Source: Candidatus Gastranaerophilales bacterium (lineage in GTDB: Bacteria; Cyanobacteriota; Vampirovibrionia; Gastranaerophilales; Gastranaerophilaceae). Taken from it: DNA of 64,000 nt. Each line of letters begins with the position of its first letter. Position 1 is the first letter of the stretch. Under the pieces are notes generated by a model. The model did not search any database. It was not told where the DNA came from and was given only the letters and a program-made list of their open reading frames with translations. The position numbers and the translations under genes are program-made. The stretch is from NCBI GenBank assembly GCA_947588755.1, contig CANPZB010000001.1:28598-92597 (forward strand), read 5' to 3'. Positions 24,262-32,186 of the stretch are shown here, piece by piece.

Positions 24262-24370
24262 TAGCACCTTTAGCGTGGTGGAATAACTCAACTTGAGATA
24301 ACTCATTTTGCGCATCCATCGTATCGCGAGGTGCTATCCTTATTTTGAAGCTGTTGGGGAATGCCCAACA
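24262..24370 (+). ncRNA. Candidate structured small RNA of unknown family
   Basis: Starting at the predicted transcription start, AGCACCT (24263-24269) pairs with AGGTGCT (24329-24335). GCG (24273-24275) pairs with CGC (24325-24327), and GGTGGA (24277-24282) with TCCATC (24315-24320), with a CTCA-ACT-TGAG hairpin (24287-24297) in the loop. A second hairpin GTTGGG/CCCAAC follows at about 24353-24369. No ORF is present. I checked by eye for SRP, 6S, tmRNA and RNase P signatures and found none. The 3' end is not clear since no T-run follows directly. Confidence 0.5.
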
Positions 24371-24387
24371 TATTGACTAGAACCCGC

Positions 24388-24486
24388 ACAAGGCTGTCGC
24401 CTTGTGTGGGTTCGTTCGACATTCTATACAAAATAAACAGACTATCCCATAAGGGATAGTCTGTTTATTCAGAGGGGATGGGATTC
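24388..24486. repeat. 99-bp direct repeat copy A: tRNA-Ser 3' end plus terminator
   Basis: This stretch repeats 24772-24870 almost exactly: an ACAAGGC/GCCTTGT palindrome, the 17-bp stem terminator hairpin (with loop ATAA instead of TTAT) and the last 17 nt of the tRNA-Ser gene (CAGAGGGGATGGGATTC). The rest of the tRNA is absent here. A shorter third copy of the tRNA tail is at 24620-24649. The intervening sequence (24487-24630) has two strong inverted repeats but no gene I can support. Confidence 0.85.
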
Positions 24487-24650
24487 TGTAGGAATTGTAT
24501 GTGAGGCTTTGGAAGCCGAACAATTACAATTCCTCATGCAAAGCTAACCCCTGTTATTCCGACATCGAGAGGAATAACACGGGTTCGAATAACTCCCCTA
24601 TGTCAAAAAAAAAGCATAATAGTTTATTAAATTCAGAGGGGATGGGATTG

Positions 24651-24759
24651 TCTTGGATTTGCTTCACGCTCACAGAGTTTCGCATTTACGGCTTCGCCGC
24701 AGTATGCTCAATCTGTTCGCTCACCGGACTCGTTACCACTCCGTCCGTCCGCAAATCCG
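24651..24759 (+). repeat. 109-bp interspersed repeat, copy 2
   Basis: Matches the reverse complement of 22789-22897 over its full length. It directly follows the third copy of the tRNA-Ser tail (24631-24649), so the element may have inserted there. Confidence 0.75.
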
Positions 24760-24771
24760 CTCGAACCACAG

Positions 24772-24870
24772 ACAAGGCTGCCGCCTTGTGTGGGTTCGTT
24801 CGACATTCTATACAAAATAAACAGACTATCCCTTATGGGATAGTCTGTTTATTCAGAGGGGATGGGATTC
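24772..24870. repeat. 99-bp direct repeat copy B (includes 3' end of tRNA-Ser)
   Basis: Partner of 24388-24486, offset by 384 bp, with the same length. Its right 17 nt are the genuine 3' end of tRNA-Ser(GGA). Confidence 0.85.
24816..24853 (-). terminator. tRNA-Ser terminator hairpin
   Basis: A perfect 17-bp stem (AATAAACAGACTATCCC and its complement) with a 4-nt loop begins directly at the tRNA 3' end on the minus strand and is followed by TTTT. Confidence 0.8.
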
Positions 24871-24940
24871 GAACCCACGGTGGAATTGCTCCCACACAAC
24901 CTTTCCAAGATTGCACCTTAAACCACTCGGACACCCCTCT
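24854..24940 (-). tRNA. tRNA-Ser(GGA)
   Basis: The 87-nt gene folds with acceptor AGAGGGG/CCCCTCT, discriminator G, D-stem from TCCGAG, anticodon loop TTGGAAA (anticodon GGA, reading UCC/UCU), a long variable arm (GTGGGAG...CCACC) typical of serine tRNAs, and T-loop TTCGAAT. CCA is not encoded. The 3' 17 nt and the terminator are duplicated upstream (24388-24486). Confidence 0.95.
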
Positions 24941-25007
24941 TTGGTTTTTTACATGCTTTTTGCATATTTTAGTCTATCATAAAAAAAAATTATGGTAAAA
25001 TTAATTT

Positions 25008-26288
25008 ATGATTAAAAAATCTTCCAAATTAACTAAAAAACTTTTCGGTACTGTTGAAATTCCCGCAGACAAATCATTGTCGCACAGAGCCGTTATGCTT
25101 GCATCTTTAGCTGACGGCACTTCAATTATAAATAATTTTTCGGCAGGAAAAGACCCGCTTTCTTCTCTTGAAGTTTGCAGGTCACTGGGGGTAAATATTG
25201 AATTTATTGATGATAAAACACTAAAAATAAATTCAAACGGTTGTTTTAAACGCTGTGATATACCGCTTGACTGCGGTAATTCGGGAACAACCATGCGGCT
25301 TATGACGGGAATTCTTGCAGGACAAAGTTTTAATTCCGTTTTGACGGGTGATGAAAGCCTTTCTAAACGCCCTATGAAACGGATTATTGAGCCTTTAACA
25401 CTTATGGGTGCCGAAATTAATTCTAATCAAAATAAGGCTCCGCTTTGCATCAAAGGTAAAAAACTTTCGGCAATTAACTATATTTCTCCGATATCTTCCG
25501 CTCAGGTAAAGTCATGTATTTTACTTGCAGGCTTGCAGGCAGTAGGAAAAACAGTATTTTCCGAACCATTTTTGTCAAGAAATCATACTGAAATTATGCT
25601 GAAATATATGGGGGCGGATATTGATTTTTCTGATAACCATGTATCTGTTTCTCCGTCTGTGCTGCAGCCAAAAACATTAAAAATTTGCGGTGATATATCT
25701 TCCGCTGCATATTTTATCGCTGCGGGTTTAATTGTCAGCGGTTCAAAAATTATTCTGAAAAACGTAGGGGTTAACCCTACCAGAACCGGTTTTATCGACG
25801 TAATACATAAAATGGGCGGTAATATAGAAATTTTAAATAAAGTGAATGTTTGCGGTGAAGATGTTGCGGATTTAAAAGTTGAAGCTTCCGATTTAAAAAG
25901 CTGTACCATAGAAGGTGAAATTATTCCCCGATTAATAGATGAATTGCCGTTAATTGCCGTTTTAGCCACTTGTGCAGACGGACAAACCATAGTTAAAGAT
26001 GCACAGGACTTAAGAAACAAAGAGTCTGACAGGATTAAAAATATTGTTTACGCTTTAAAAAAACTCGGTGCCGATATTACGGAAACTCCTGACGGTTTTA
26101 TAGTTAACGGGAAAACTCCTTTGAGGGGCGGTGCAGAAATTGAATCGTTCAATGACCACAGAATTGCAATGAGTATGTTTATTGCGGGACTTGTATGCGA
26201 CGATGAAATTGCAATAAAAGACTTTGAATGGGTAAATATATCTTTTCCCGAATTCGAATGCTTGTTTGAAAAACTTAAATCCGATTAA
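25008..26288 (+). CDS. aroA: 3-phosphoshikimate 1-carboxyvinyltransferase (EPSP synthase)
   Basis: The 426-residue enzyme joins PEP and shikimate 3-phosphate in the aromatic amino acid pathway. Motifs: VEIPADKSLSHRAVMLASL with the PEP-binding Lys, CGNSGTTMRLMTGILAGQ, and RNKESDRIKNI with the catalytic region near residue 340. Length is normal. No Shine-Dalgarno is seen; a TAAAAT -10-like box (24996-25001) lies 6 nt before the ATG, suggesting a leaderless mRNA. It converges on the unknown gene at 26285. Confidence 0.97.
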   Translation: MIKKSSKLTKKLFGTVEIPADKSLSHRAVMLASLADGTSIINNFSAGKDPLSSLEVCRSLGVNIEFIDDKTLKINSNGCFKRCDIPLDCGNSGTTMRLMTGILAGQSFNSVLTGDESLSKRPMKRIIEPLTLMGAEINSNQNKAPLCIKGKKLSAINYISPISSAQVKSCILLAGLQAVGKTVFSEPFLSRNHTEIMLKYMGADIDFSDNHVSVSPSVLQPKTLKICGDISSAAYFIAAGLIVSGSKIILKNVGVNPTRTGFIDVIHKMGGNIEILNKVNVCGEDVADLKVEASDLKSCTIEGEIIPRLIDELPLIAVLATCADGQTIVKDAQDLRNKESDRIKNIVYALKKLGADITETPDGFIVNGKTPLRGGAEIESFNDHRIAMSMFIAGLVCDDEIAIKDFEWVNISFPEFECLFEKLKSD

Positions 26289-26764
26289 TCGTTATATTTG
26301 CTTATTTCTACAAAATAGTTTTCCAAAGCCAGATAGCCTTTATAGATTTCATTTGAGATGTTTGCATAACGGTTTGCGACGATAAACTTCAATTCTTTGG
26401 TTCTTATTTCCAGAATATTATCTGCATCTTTTTTAAGTTTGCTATCGCCTGAAACAGCCCACTGTTGAAGCAGTGAAAGTTCATTATACATCTGGTTAAC
26501 AGTAGTAAATTCAAGCGTATTAAAATCATATTTGGCAAGTAAAGTTCTTTCGGCATTTGTAATTCTAGGCATTACGGCTTGAAATTGAAATATTTTTTTT
26601 ATAATTACATAGTTATCCGCGATTTTTCTATGAGAGTAAGGAATTATATTTTTTGCCAAAAGTGCCGCATAAGAACGTGAAGTAAATACTTCATTGTCAC
26701 GTGAAAATGCACTTTTTGAGGTTAAGTCAAAATTTGATTTTTTTTCAATAATATCTTCCGGCAT
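26285..26764 (-). CDS. Hypothetical helical protein (159 aa)
   Basis: No family is recognised. The start at 26764 (MPEDIIEKK) has GGGAG upstream; a longer in-frame start would add a hydrophobic stretch without a ribosome site. The sequence is mostly predicted helix (VIIKKIFQFQAVMPR, MYNELSLLQQWAVSGDSKL, GYLALENYFVEISKYND) with no signal peptide or membrane segment. It is convergent with aroA (4-nt overlap of stops) and divergent in order from speD. Probably a soluble lineage-specific protein. Confidence 0.6.
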   Translation of the reverse strand: MPEDIIEKKSNFDLTSKSAFSRDNEVFTSRSYAALLAKNIIPYSHRKIADNYVIIKKIFQFQAVMPRITNAERTLLAKYDFNTLEFTTVNQMYNELSLLQQWAVSGDSKLKKDADNILEIRTKELKFIVANRYANISNEIYKGYLALENYFVEISKYND

Positions 26765-26904
26765 CTTTATCTCCCTGATAAAAAAATAATATTCCAATAT
26801 AAAAAAAATGTCATGATAAAGAGTCAAATTTTTTACATGATTTAACATTAATTGTCATGTATAAAATTTGCAATTATTTATCCCGAAATTAGTTAATAAA
26901 AGAC

Positions 26905-27372
26905 TTAATCCTGATGCTGATTCATTATTTCAAAGGGTTTCTCAGCAACTTTCATTGTGGCTTCATCTATAATTCCTCTTTTTAATTCGGTAAATGAAGC
27001 TTTTTTGGAATTAAACATTTTTTTCAAAAATTCATAAGAAATTTTAGGGTCACATTTGTCACCGCAGGTAAACAAATCGACAGCGGCATATCCGAGTTCG
27101 GGCCAGGTGTGAATGGCCAGATGACTTTCCGATATAATTACAACTCCGGAAACTCCGTAAGGGTTGAACATGTGAAAACATTTTTGGACAATAGTTGCAC
27201 CGCATTCAAGGGCAGCATCCACCATATACTTTTCTACTTTATCTAAGCTGTTTAGCGTATTCGGGTCGCATTCAAAAAATTCCGCTAACACGTGTTGTCC
27301 CAGGTGAATTTCTTTTTTGCCTGCTTGAAATGCTTTATATGGTGAAGTTATTGCCAATTCATGTGCCTCCAT
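26905..27372 (-). CDS. speD: S-adenosylmethionine decarboxylase proenzyme
   Basis: SpeD (155 aa) supplies decarboxylated SAM for spermidine synthesis. It self-cleaves at the Glu-Ser bond in SESHLAIHTWPELGYAAVD to create the pyruvoyl group; His and Cys of IHTWPE and LFTCGDKC are the other catalytic residues. The N-terminal ~20 residues before LGQHVLAEFF are longer than in some prokaryotic class 1 enzymes. GGAGG overlaps the start codons and the chosen ATG is the only one that stays open. Confidence 0.95.
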   Translation of the reverse strand: MEAHELAITSPYKAFQAGKKEIHLGQHVLAEFFECDPNTLNSLDKVEKYMVDAALECGATIVQKCFHMFNPYGVSGVVIISESHLAIHTWPELGYAAVDLFTCGDKCDPKISYEFLKKMFNSKKASFTELKRGIIDEATMKVAEKPFEIMNQHQD

Positions 27373-27601
27373 TCTATAAATGTATACTTATTTATTGTTT
27401 TTTGCTGTTACACAATTTACATAATACTATAAAAAACCATGATTTTGTAAAATTTACATTTAAAATATATTTTTTTATTAATTTTACTTATTAAATATGC
27501 CTGAAAATCATATAAATTGTATCAAACATTCGGGTAATTTTAATTAATATTTTTTAACATTATCGGTTGAATTTTTATTCTTTTACATATAAAATTCAAA
27601 T

Positions 27602-28297
27602 ATGAATACAATTTTAGTAATAGATGATGATGCAGCAATTAACGAACTTATAAAAGTTAATCTGGAATTAAGCGGTTATAAAGTAATTCAAGCATTTGAC
27701 GGCACAAAAGGTTTTGCGGTATGCAAACAAGAAATGCCTTCGGTGGTTATTCTTGATGTTATGATGCCCGAAACAGACGGATTTACCGTTGCACAAAGAA
27801 TAAGAAAAAATGAAACGACTCAACACATACCTATTCTTATGCTGACTGCACTTTCGACTCTTAATGATAAAGTTAAGGGATTTAATTTGGGCGTGGATGA
27901 TTATTTGGTTAAGCCTTTTGAAATGGAAGAACTTCAAGTTAGGGTCAGAGCTTTGCTTAAAAGAACACATCAAATACCCGAAAGTGCTTCCACACGCGAA
28001 CTTTTAACACTCGGTAATATTACTTTGCTTCCCGAAACCTATTCCGTAAAAATTAACGATAAGACTGCTAAGCTTACTCCCATTGAATTTGATATATTTA
28101 ATTTACTTTTTCAAAATCACGGTACTATGGTTTCTTCTTCGCAGCTGCTTAAAGATGTATGGGGATATGCACCTGATGACGATATTGAAACAATTCGCGT
28201 TCATATCAGACATTTAAGAACTAAGCTGGATAAGATTTCTGACGGTGTAAAATATATCGAAACAATTTACGGCGGGGGTTACAAGCTGAATATTTAA
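27602..28297 (+). CDS. OmpR/PhoB-family response regulator
   Basis: The 231-residue protein has a receiver domain (DDD at 8-10, phospho-acceptor Asp in VVILDVMMPETDGF near residue 54, Lys in VKPFEMEEL near 104) and a C-terminal winged helix (LTPIEFDIFNLLFQNHG, VHIRHLRTKLD, GGGYKLNI). It resembles the RpaB/PhoB group of Cyanobacteria. No histidine kinase is next to it. TATAAA (27588-27593) lies 8 nt before the ATG without a Shine-Dalgarno, so it may be leaderless. Confidence 0.94.
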   Translation: MNTILVIDDDAAINELIKVNLELSGYKVIQAFDGTKGFAVCKQEMPSVVILDVMMPETDGFTVAQRIRKNETTQHIPILMLTALSTLNDKVKGFNLGVDDYLVKPFEMEELQVRVRALLKRTHQIPESASTRELLTLGNITLLPETYSVKINDKTAKLTPIEFDIFNLLFQNHGTMVSSSQLLKDVWGYAPDDDIETIRVHIRHLRTKLDKISDGVKYIETIYGGGYKLNI

Positions 28298-28372
28298 TTT
28301 ATTTATCTTTACATTTTATCATTCTTTTGGATATAGATGATATAATTTTTTCAGTAGAGGGAGTGTGATTTT

Positions 28373-29071
28373 ATGGAGAATAATAACAAACCTGTAGTAA
28401 ATTTAATTTCTAAACCGCAAAATATGTTAAAAACTGTTTACACAGCTTGCAGAACTTGCTACAGTGCTGATTATCCGATTAATATTTATAACGGTACGGA
28501 TGATGAAGAAAAAATGTTAAAACTTATTGAAAGAGTTATTTCATCAGGTCATTATTCAACTATTGAACATATTCAGGTTTCTTTTGCCGTTTCAAATGTT
28601 TCGCGTGCCTGCACCCACCAGCTTGTAAGACACAGGTTAATGTCTTTTTCACAAAAATCACAAAGGTATGTTAAAGAAAAAGGACAGTTTGACTATATTA
28701 TTCCTCCGACTATTGAGAAAAATCCCGAATTGAAAGAAAAATTCATCAGGTTTATGGCAGAAATTTCAAATCAATATCAGGAATTTGTTAATGCGGGTAT
28801 TCCTGCTGAAGATGCACGTTTTGTACTTCCTAACGCGGCTGCGAGTTCACTTGTGGTGAGCATGAATTTAAGAGAATTAATTCATGTGGCAAATTTAAGA
28901 CTCTGTACACGTGCTCAATATGAAATCAGAACTATGGTTAAGATGATGTGTGATGAATTGATTAAATCAGAACCCTGGCTTAAACCTTATCTGGTTGCAA
29001 AATGTGACAGACTGGGATTTTGTGATGAGGACAAGTCTTGCGGCAGACATGCAATGCTGCCTAAGAGTTAG
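28373..29071 (+). CDS. thyX: Flavin-dependent thymidylate synthase
   Basis: ThyX (232 aa) makes dTMP using FAD, NADPH and methylene-tetrahydrofolate. The signature RHRLMSFSQKSQRY (about residues 86-99) matches RHRxxSxxxxSxR, and the HYSTIEHIQVSF and LRELIHVANLRLCTRAQYEIR regions are typical. A Cys-rich tail (CDRLGFCDEDKSCGRH) is as in many ThyX. GAGGGAG precedes the ATG. The antiporter gene follows 10 nt later. Confidence 0.97.
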   Translation: MENNNKPVVNLISKPQNMLKTVYTACRTCYSADYPINIYNGTDDEEKMLKLIERVISSGHYSTIEHIQVSFAVSNVSRACTHQLVRHRLMSFSQKSQRYVKEKGQFDYIIPPTIEKNPELKEKFIRFMAEISNQYQEFVNAGIPAEDARFVLPNAAASSLVVSMNLRELIHVANLRLCTRAQYEIRTMVKMMCDELIKSEPWLKPYLVAKCDRLGFCDEDKSCGRHAMLPKS

Positions 29072-29080
29072 TGTATAATT

Positions 29081-30382
29081 ATGGAATTTATTTTAAACCC
29101 TGTATTTATTTCAGTTATTATCCTGTGTATTTTTTGTCTGTGTAAGATTAATGTTTTACTTGCATTAATTATTTCGGCTATAATTGCGGGGAAAATCGCA
29201 GGTATGCATTCGGATGAAATAATGAATGTATTTATCGGTGGTATGGGACAAAACAGTGAAATTGCCCTGAGTTATATTTTGCTTGGTACCTTTGCCGCTG
29301 CAATGGTTCACACAGGTTTGGCTGATGTTTTGGCAAGACGGATAATCCTTTTAATTAAAAACAATAAATTTATTTTACTTTTGATTTTAATATTGTTGGC
29401 TTGTGCATCTCAAAACATAATACCGGTGCATATTGCCTTTATACCTGTTATAATTCCTCCGTTAATCAATTGTATGAACAGATTTAAGTTGGATAGACGA
29501 GCGGTTGCCTGTGCATTAGCATTCGGACTTGTTACTCCTTATATTGTTTTCCCCGCGGGGTTCGGACTTATTTTCCAGAGGCTTGTGGCGGATAATATGA
29601 CATTAAATGGTATTGCGGTTTCAGTTAATGATGTTTGGAAATCTGTTTGGATACTGGGTGTAGGATTATTATGCGGCTTGTTGTGGGCAATTTTTGTTTC
29701 ATATCGTAAAGATAGAAACTACGAAAATACAATTCATACTAAAAAAATGTGTAACTCATTACGTTTCACGGGAAGTCATTATATAACATTTATTGCTGCT
29801 GCAGCGACTTTGGCGGTTCAGTTATGGACAAAATCTTTGCCGTTAGGAGCACTTATAGGATTAACCATTATTTTTGGAACTAAAGCTATTAACCCGAAAA
29901 ATATGGATATTTTAATTAACGAAGGTATAGGTCTAATGGGTTATGTCGCATTTGTTATGCTGGTTGCGGCAGGATTTGCTGCCGTTCTGAAATCAACGAA
30001 CGGTATCGAAACTTTGGTTAATGCTATTATTCCTTATATGGCGGGTTCAAAATTTATCGCGGCTTTGTTAATGCTTTTAACGGGGCTTTTTATTACTGTG
30101 GGAATAGGAACTTCCTTTGGTACTATTCCTATTTTAGCGGTATTATTTGTCCCTGTTTTTGTAAAGCTAGGTTTTAATCCTGCGGAAGCGATTACTGTTT
30201 TTGCAGCGGCAGCAGCATTAGGTGATGCGGGTTCGCCGGCATCCGGTACTACTCTCGGGCCTACTGCGGGCTTAAATGTAGACGGACAGCATTCACATAT
30301 TAAAGATACCTGCATACCTACGTTTTTGCATTTTAATTTATCTTTAATTATTTTTGCGATAATATCGCTTATCATTTTTTAA
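29081..30382 (+). CDS. Na+/H+ antiporter family membrane protein
   Basis: The 433-residue protein has about 11-12 transmembrane segments and short loops. It fits the Na+/H+ antiporter (NhaC-like/ion transporter superfamily) with SQNIIPVHIAFIPVIIPPLI, GTSFGTIPILAVLFVPVF and DAGSPASGTTLGPTAGLN. The transported solute is not certain; relatives in the IT superfamily carry dicarboxylates or amino acids. It starts 10 nt after thyX without a clear Shine-Dalgarno, so translation may depend on the upstream gene. Confidence 0.8.
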   Translation: MEFILNPVFISVIILCIFCLCKINVLLALIISAIIAGKIAGMHSDEIMNVFIGGMGQNSEIALSYILLGTFAAAMVHTGLADVLARRIILLIKNNKFILLLILILLACASQNIIPVHIAFIPVIIPPLINCMNRFKLDRRAVACALAFGLVTPYIVFPAGFGLIFQRLVADNMTLNGIAVSVNDVWKSVWILGVGLLCGLLWAIFVSYRKDRNYENTIHTKKMCNSLRFTGSHYITFIAAAATLAVQLWTKSLPLGALIGLTIIFGTKAINPKNMDILINEGIGLMGYVAFVMLVAAGFAAVLKSTNGIETLVNAIIPYMAGSKFIAALLMLLTGLFITVGIGTSFGTIPILAVLFVPVFVKLGFNPAEAITVFAAAAALGDAGSPASGTTLGPTAGLNVDGQHSHIKDTCIPTFLHFNLSLIIFAIISLIIF

Positions 30383-30436
30383 CATACTATTGATATAACA
30401 AAATTTATTATTTATTATCCTTATATAGGAGGTAGT

Positions 30437-31087
30437 ATGATTAGTAAATACAACAATTCCCCTGCATTCGGCTGGACGCCTGCAACTCATAAAAGATTAT
30501 TTTTGGAAGCTAATAAATCCGTCAAATTGGATAAATATTCTGATGGTTTTTCTAAAGCAGTTGTTTTGCCTGATTATGATGATTTTTCATATTTGGGAAG
30601 AAAACATTTTTATAATCCTTCAAACGGCAGGAGTTATCTTGATCCCAAAGGGATAAACAATGCAAGAAATTCATACGATATGTATATTGGCAGTGTAAAA
30701 AGTATTTCTAACAGACATAATCCCTCAAATATTGTTGACTCTTTGGGCAGAGCACTTCATTATCTTCAAGATGTAACACAGCCAATGCATATTATTGATA
30801 CTAACTTCCTCAGAAGATTAGCAGATATGAGGGTTTACGGTCATTTTGAAACTAATGCTTTTGAATTTGAAGAAAAATTCATTAAAAATGCAAAACCTGT
30901 TGTATTTGAAGACAGATACTTTTATGATTTATTTAATTCCGTGATTGACAGAGTCAGAGGTATAACTGTTCCTACCGCATATAATAAGCCGTCATGGAAT
31001 ATAATTACACAAAACAGTTTTAATGTTGCTCTGGGTGCTTCAAAAAGATTTCTTGAAATAGCAAAGAAATATATTTTTGTTTTATAG
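30437..31087 (+). CDS. Zinc-dependent phospholipase C/S1-P1 nuclease-fold protein
   Basis: The 216-residue protein has the metal-ligand pattern of zinc phospholipase C: W14 and H18 in GWTPATHKRL, LGRALHYLQDVTQPMH (His/Asp/His, about residues 114-129) and GHFETNAFEFEEKF (His/Glu). In clostridial enzymes the Trp is the mature N-terminus and ligates zinc with its amino group. Here it is preceded only by MISKYNNSPAFG, with no classical signal peptide, so cleavage after Gly13 would be expected. AGGAGG is the ribosome site. It likely hydrolyses phospholipids or nucleic acid phosphodiesters. Confidence 0.8.
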   Translation: MISKYNNSPAFGWTPATHKRLFLEANKSVKLDKYSDGFSKAVVLPDYDDFSYLGRKHFYNPSNGRSYLDPKGINNARNSYDMYIGSVKSISNRHNPSNIVDSLGRALHYLQDVTQPMHIIDTNFLRRLADMRVYGHFETNAFEFEEKFIKNAKPVVFEDRYFYDLFNSVIDRVRGITVPTAYNKPSWNIITQNSFNVALGASKRFLEIAKKYIFVL

Positions 31088-31101
31088 TATTTTAAAAATT
31101 T

Positions 31102-31169
31102 GCTCACGCTCGAACGACAGGCAAGACTCCGTCTTGCGGCGTTCTCATCGCGGGGACAATGTTTATTAA
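31102..31169 (+). repeat. 68-bp direct repeat, left border of RNA/HEPN cassette
   Basis: GCTCACGCTCGAACGACAGG... through ...AATGTTTATTAA is repeated at 32187-32255 in the same orientation, identical over the first 54 nt with one small indel after. It contains the palindrome CAAGAC-TCC-GTCTTG. The two copies bracket the structured RNA and the HEPN gene. Confidence 0.9.
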
Positions 31170-31175
31170 TAAGGC

Positions 31176-31205
31176 TTGTTTATCATTTTTTATACTTTTT
31201 ATAAT
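31176..31205 (+). promoter_or_regulatory. Promoter of the cassette RNA
   Basis: TTGTTT (31176-31181), an 18-nt spacer and TATAAT (31200-31205). Transcription would start near 31212, about 30 nt before the long hairpin and 154 nt before the HEPN start codon. Confidence 0.55.
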
Positions 31206-31211
31206 TTTTAT

Positions 31212-31325
31212 AAATTCCCTGAAATTGAATGGAATATAAAAAGCCTTATGGCCGGAAGCTACTAACGGGAATACTCCCTGAGATCATCCATTCCCACACA
31301 AGTGCGGTATCCACAAGGCTATATT
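31212..31325 (+). ncRNA. Structured RNA upstream of HEPN gene, candidate RNA antitoxin
   Basis: A long imperfect hairpin spans 31242-31320. AGCCTT (31242-31247) pairs with AAGGCT (31315-31320), TGG (31249-31251) with CCA (31311-31313), further short pairs form in the internal region, and GGGAAT (31267-31272) pairs with ATTCCC (31290-31295). A small 5' hairpin ATTCC/GGAAT (31214-31235) precedes it. CCCTGAAAT (31217) and CCCTGAGAT (31276) look like a repeated motif. The hairpin is followed by TATATTTT, which could partly terminate transcription. The layout promoter, RNA, leaky terminator, toxin gene is that of RNA-antitoxin systems. Confidence 0.6.
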
Positions 31326-31365
31326 TTCATGATAACATATTATTGCAGAATGTCAAGGGGAAATT

Positions 31366-32067
31366 ATGAATGAAAGAACATTAAATGAATTTGCAGCCTA
31401 TTATAAACGTGTTATTCGTGTGGAACGATATTTAAAAGATTTAATATTTGAAAAATATTCGGAAGCATACGGTAAAAGTGCATATTTACACATATATAAC
31501 CGTTATTTATCAAATTTAAAAATGCGTCAAAAAGCCAATGATATGACATTTAAAAAAATATTTGAAGATAAAAAGGATAATATAAAAAAGTTGGAACTTT
31601 CTATCGATAAAATGTATACATCTGAAGTCATTGCATTTTTTAGTCATCGAATATTTTTAAAGGATAAAGTGAGAAAAAATTTTTTTAACAATATTCAAAC
31701 TAATAAAAATGATTTTCGGAGAATTGCCAAAAGTTTTAAAGATTTTAGAAATTGTATATGTCATTATGATGTAAAACAGTTCAAACTGGAGAAAAAATGT
31801 TTTGTAAATGCTCTTTTATATTTTGAAAAGGCGGTTAACAGCAAGTACAGATTTTCTTCAGGTTCTCTTGAACCTTTACAATACAAACCCAGCATCACCG
31901 CTATTTTAAAATATATATACAGTACCAATCCTGAATATTTCAGGGATGATAGAGTTTTAGTAAATGTATTTGATGATATAGCAAGATTAATTGATTTCAG
32001 AACAGATAATTTACCTCAATATAAAAGCATTATCAGGCAAAAGTTCAAAATAGAAGAACTTATGTAA
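31366..32067 (+). CDS. HEPN-domain putative RNase toxin, Abi/AbiF-like
   Basis: The 233-residue basic protein is mostly helical. It has the HEPN catalytic pattern R-x4-H as FRNCICHYD (Arg128, His133), preceded by a long helix (MYTSEVIAFFSHRIF) and the N-terminal helix YYKRVIRVERYLKDLIFEKY. HEPN ribonucleases include abortive infection proteins (AbiF/Abi_2), MNT-HEPN toxins and the nuclease halves of Cas13. Overall size and helix order resemble the Abi group, but the Abi_2 N-terminal LxxxGYYRLSGY-like motif is not evident, so the family is uncertain. AAGGGG precedes the ATG. A structured RNA lies just upstream and 68-bp direct repeats flank the pair. No protein antitoxin is adjacent. Confidence 0.7.
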   Translation: MNERTLNEFAAYYKRVIRVERYLKDLIFEKYSEAYGKSAYLHIYNRYLSNLKMRQKANDMTFKKIFEDKKDNIKKLELSIDKMYTSEVIAFFSHRIFLKDKVRKNFFNNIQTNKNDFRRIAKSFKDFRNCICHYDVKQFKLEKKCFVNALLYFEKAVNSKYRFSSGSLEPLQYKPSITAILKYIYSTNPEYFRDDRVLVNVFDDIARLIDFRTDNLPQYKSIIRQKFKIEELM

Positions 32068-32186
32068 TATATTGGCAAGTAAAAATGTACACTGGCACGA
32101 TTTCTTGTTCGCTCGCTATTAACGGGATTACGGTTGAATACTTCATAAATAAATTTATTCCGTAATCAAGCCTTCACCCTCAGCTC

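Noticed and set aside
24262..24370. SRP, 6S, tmRNA or RNase P RNA
   Set aside because: The SRP GGAA-loop motif, tmRNA tRNA-like ends and RNase P conserved regions are not visible, and the hairpin is too short for 6S.
24487..24620. Second tRNA or pseudo-tRNA between the repeat copies
   Set aside because: Two strong inverted repeats and a GGTTCGAA-like string are present, but no cloverleaf with plausible anticodon arm could be drawn.
24495..24998. 167-codon frame over the tRNA-Ser region
   Set aside because: It runs through the tRNA gene, its terminator and the repeats; not a protein gene.
25583..26020. 145-codon minus-strand frame in aroA
   Set aside because: Antisense shadow of aroA.
31276..31300. 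CTGAGAT in the cassette RNA, as in the TPP riboswitch
   Set aside because: The second conserved half of the TPP aptamer (ACCTGA...GGxTAATxCC) is missing and the downstream gene is not thiamine related.
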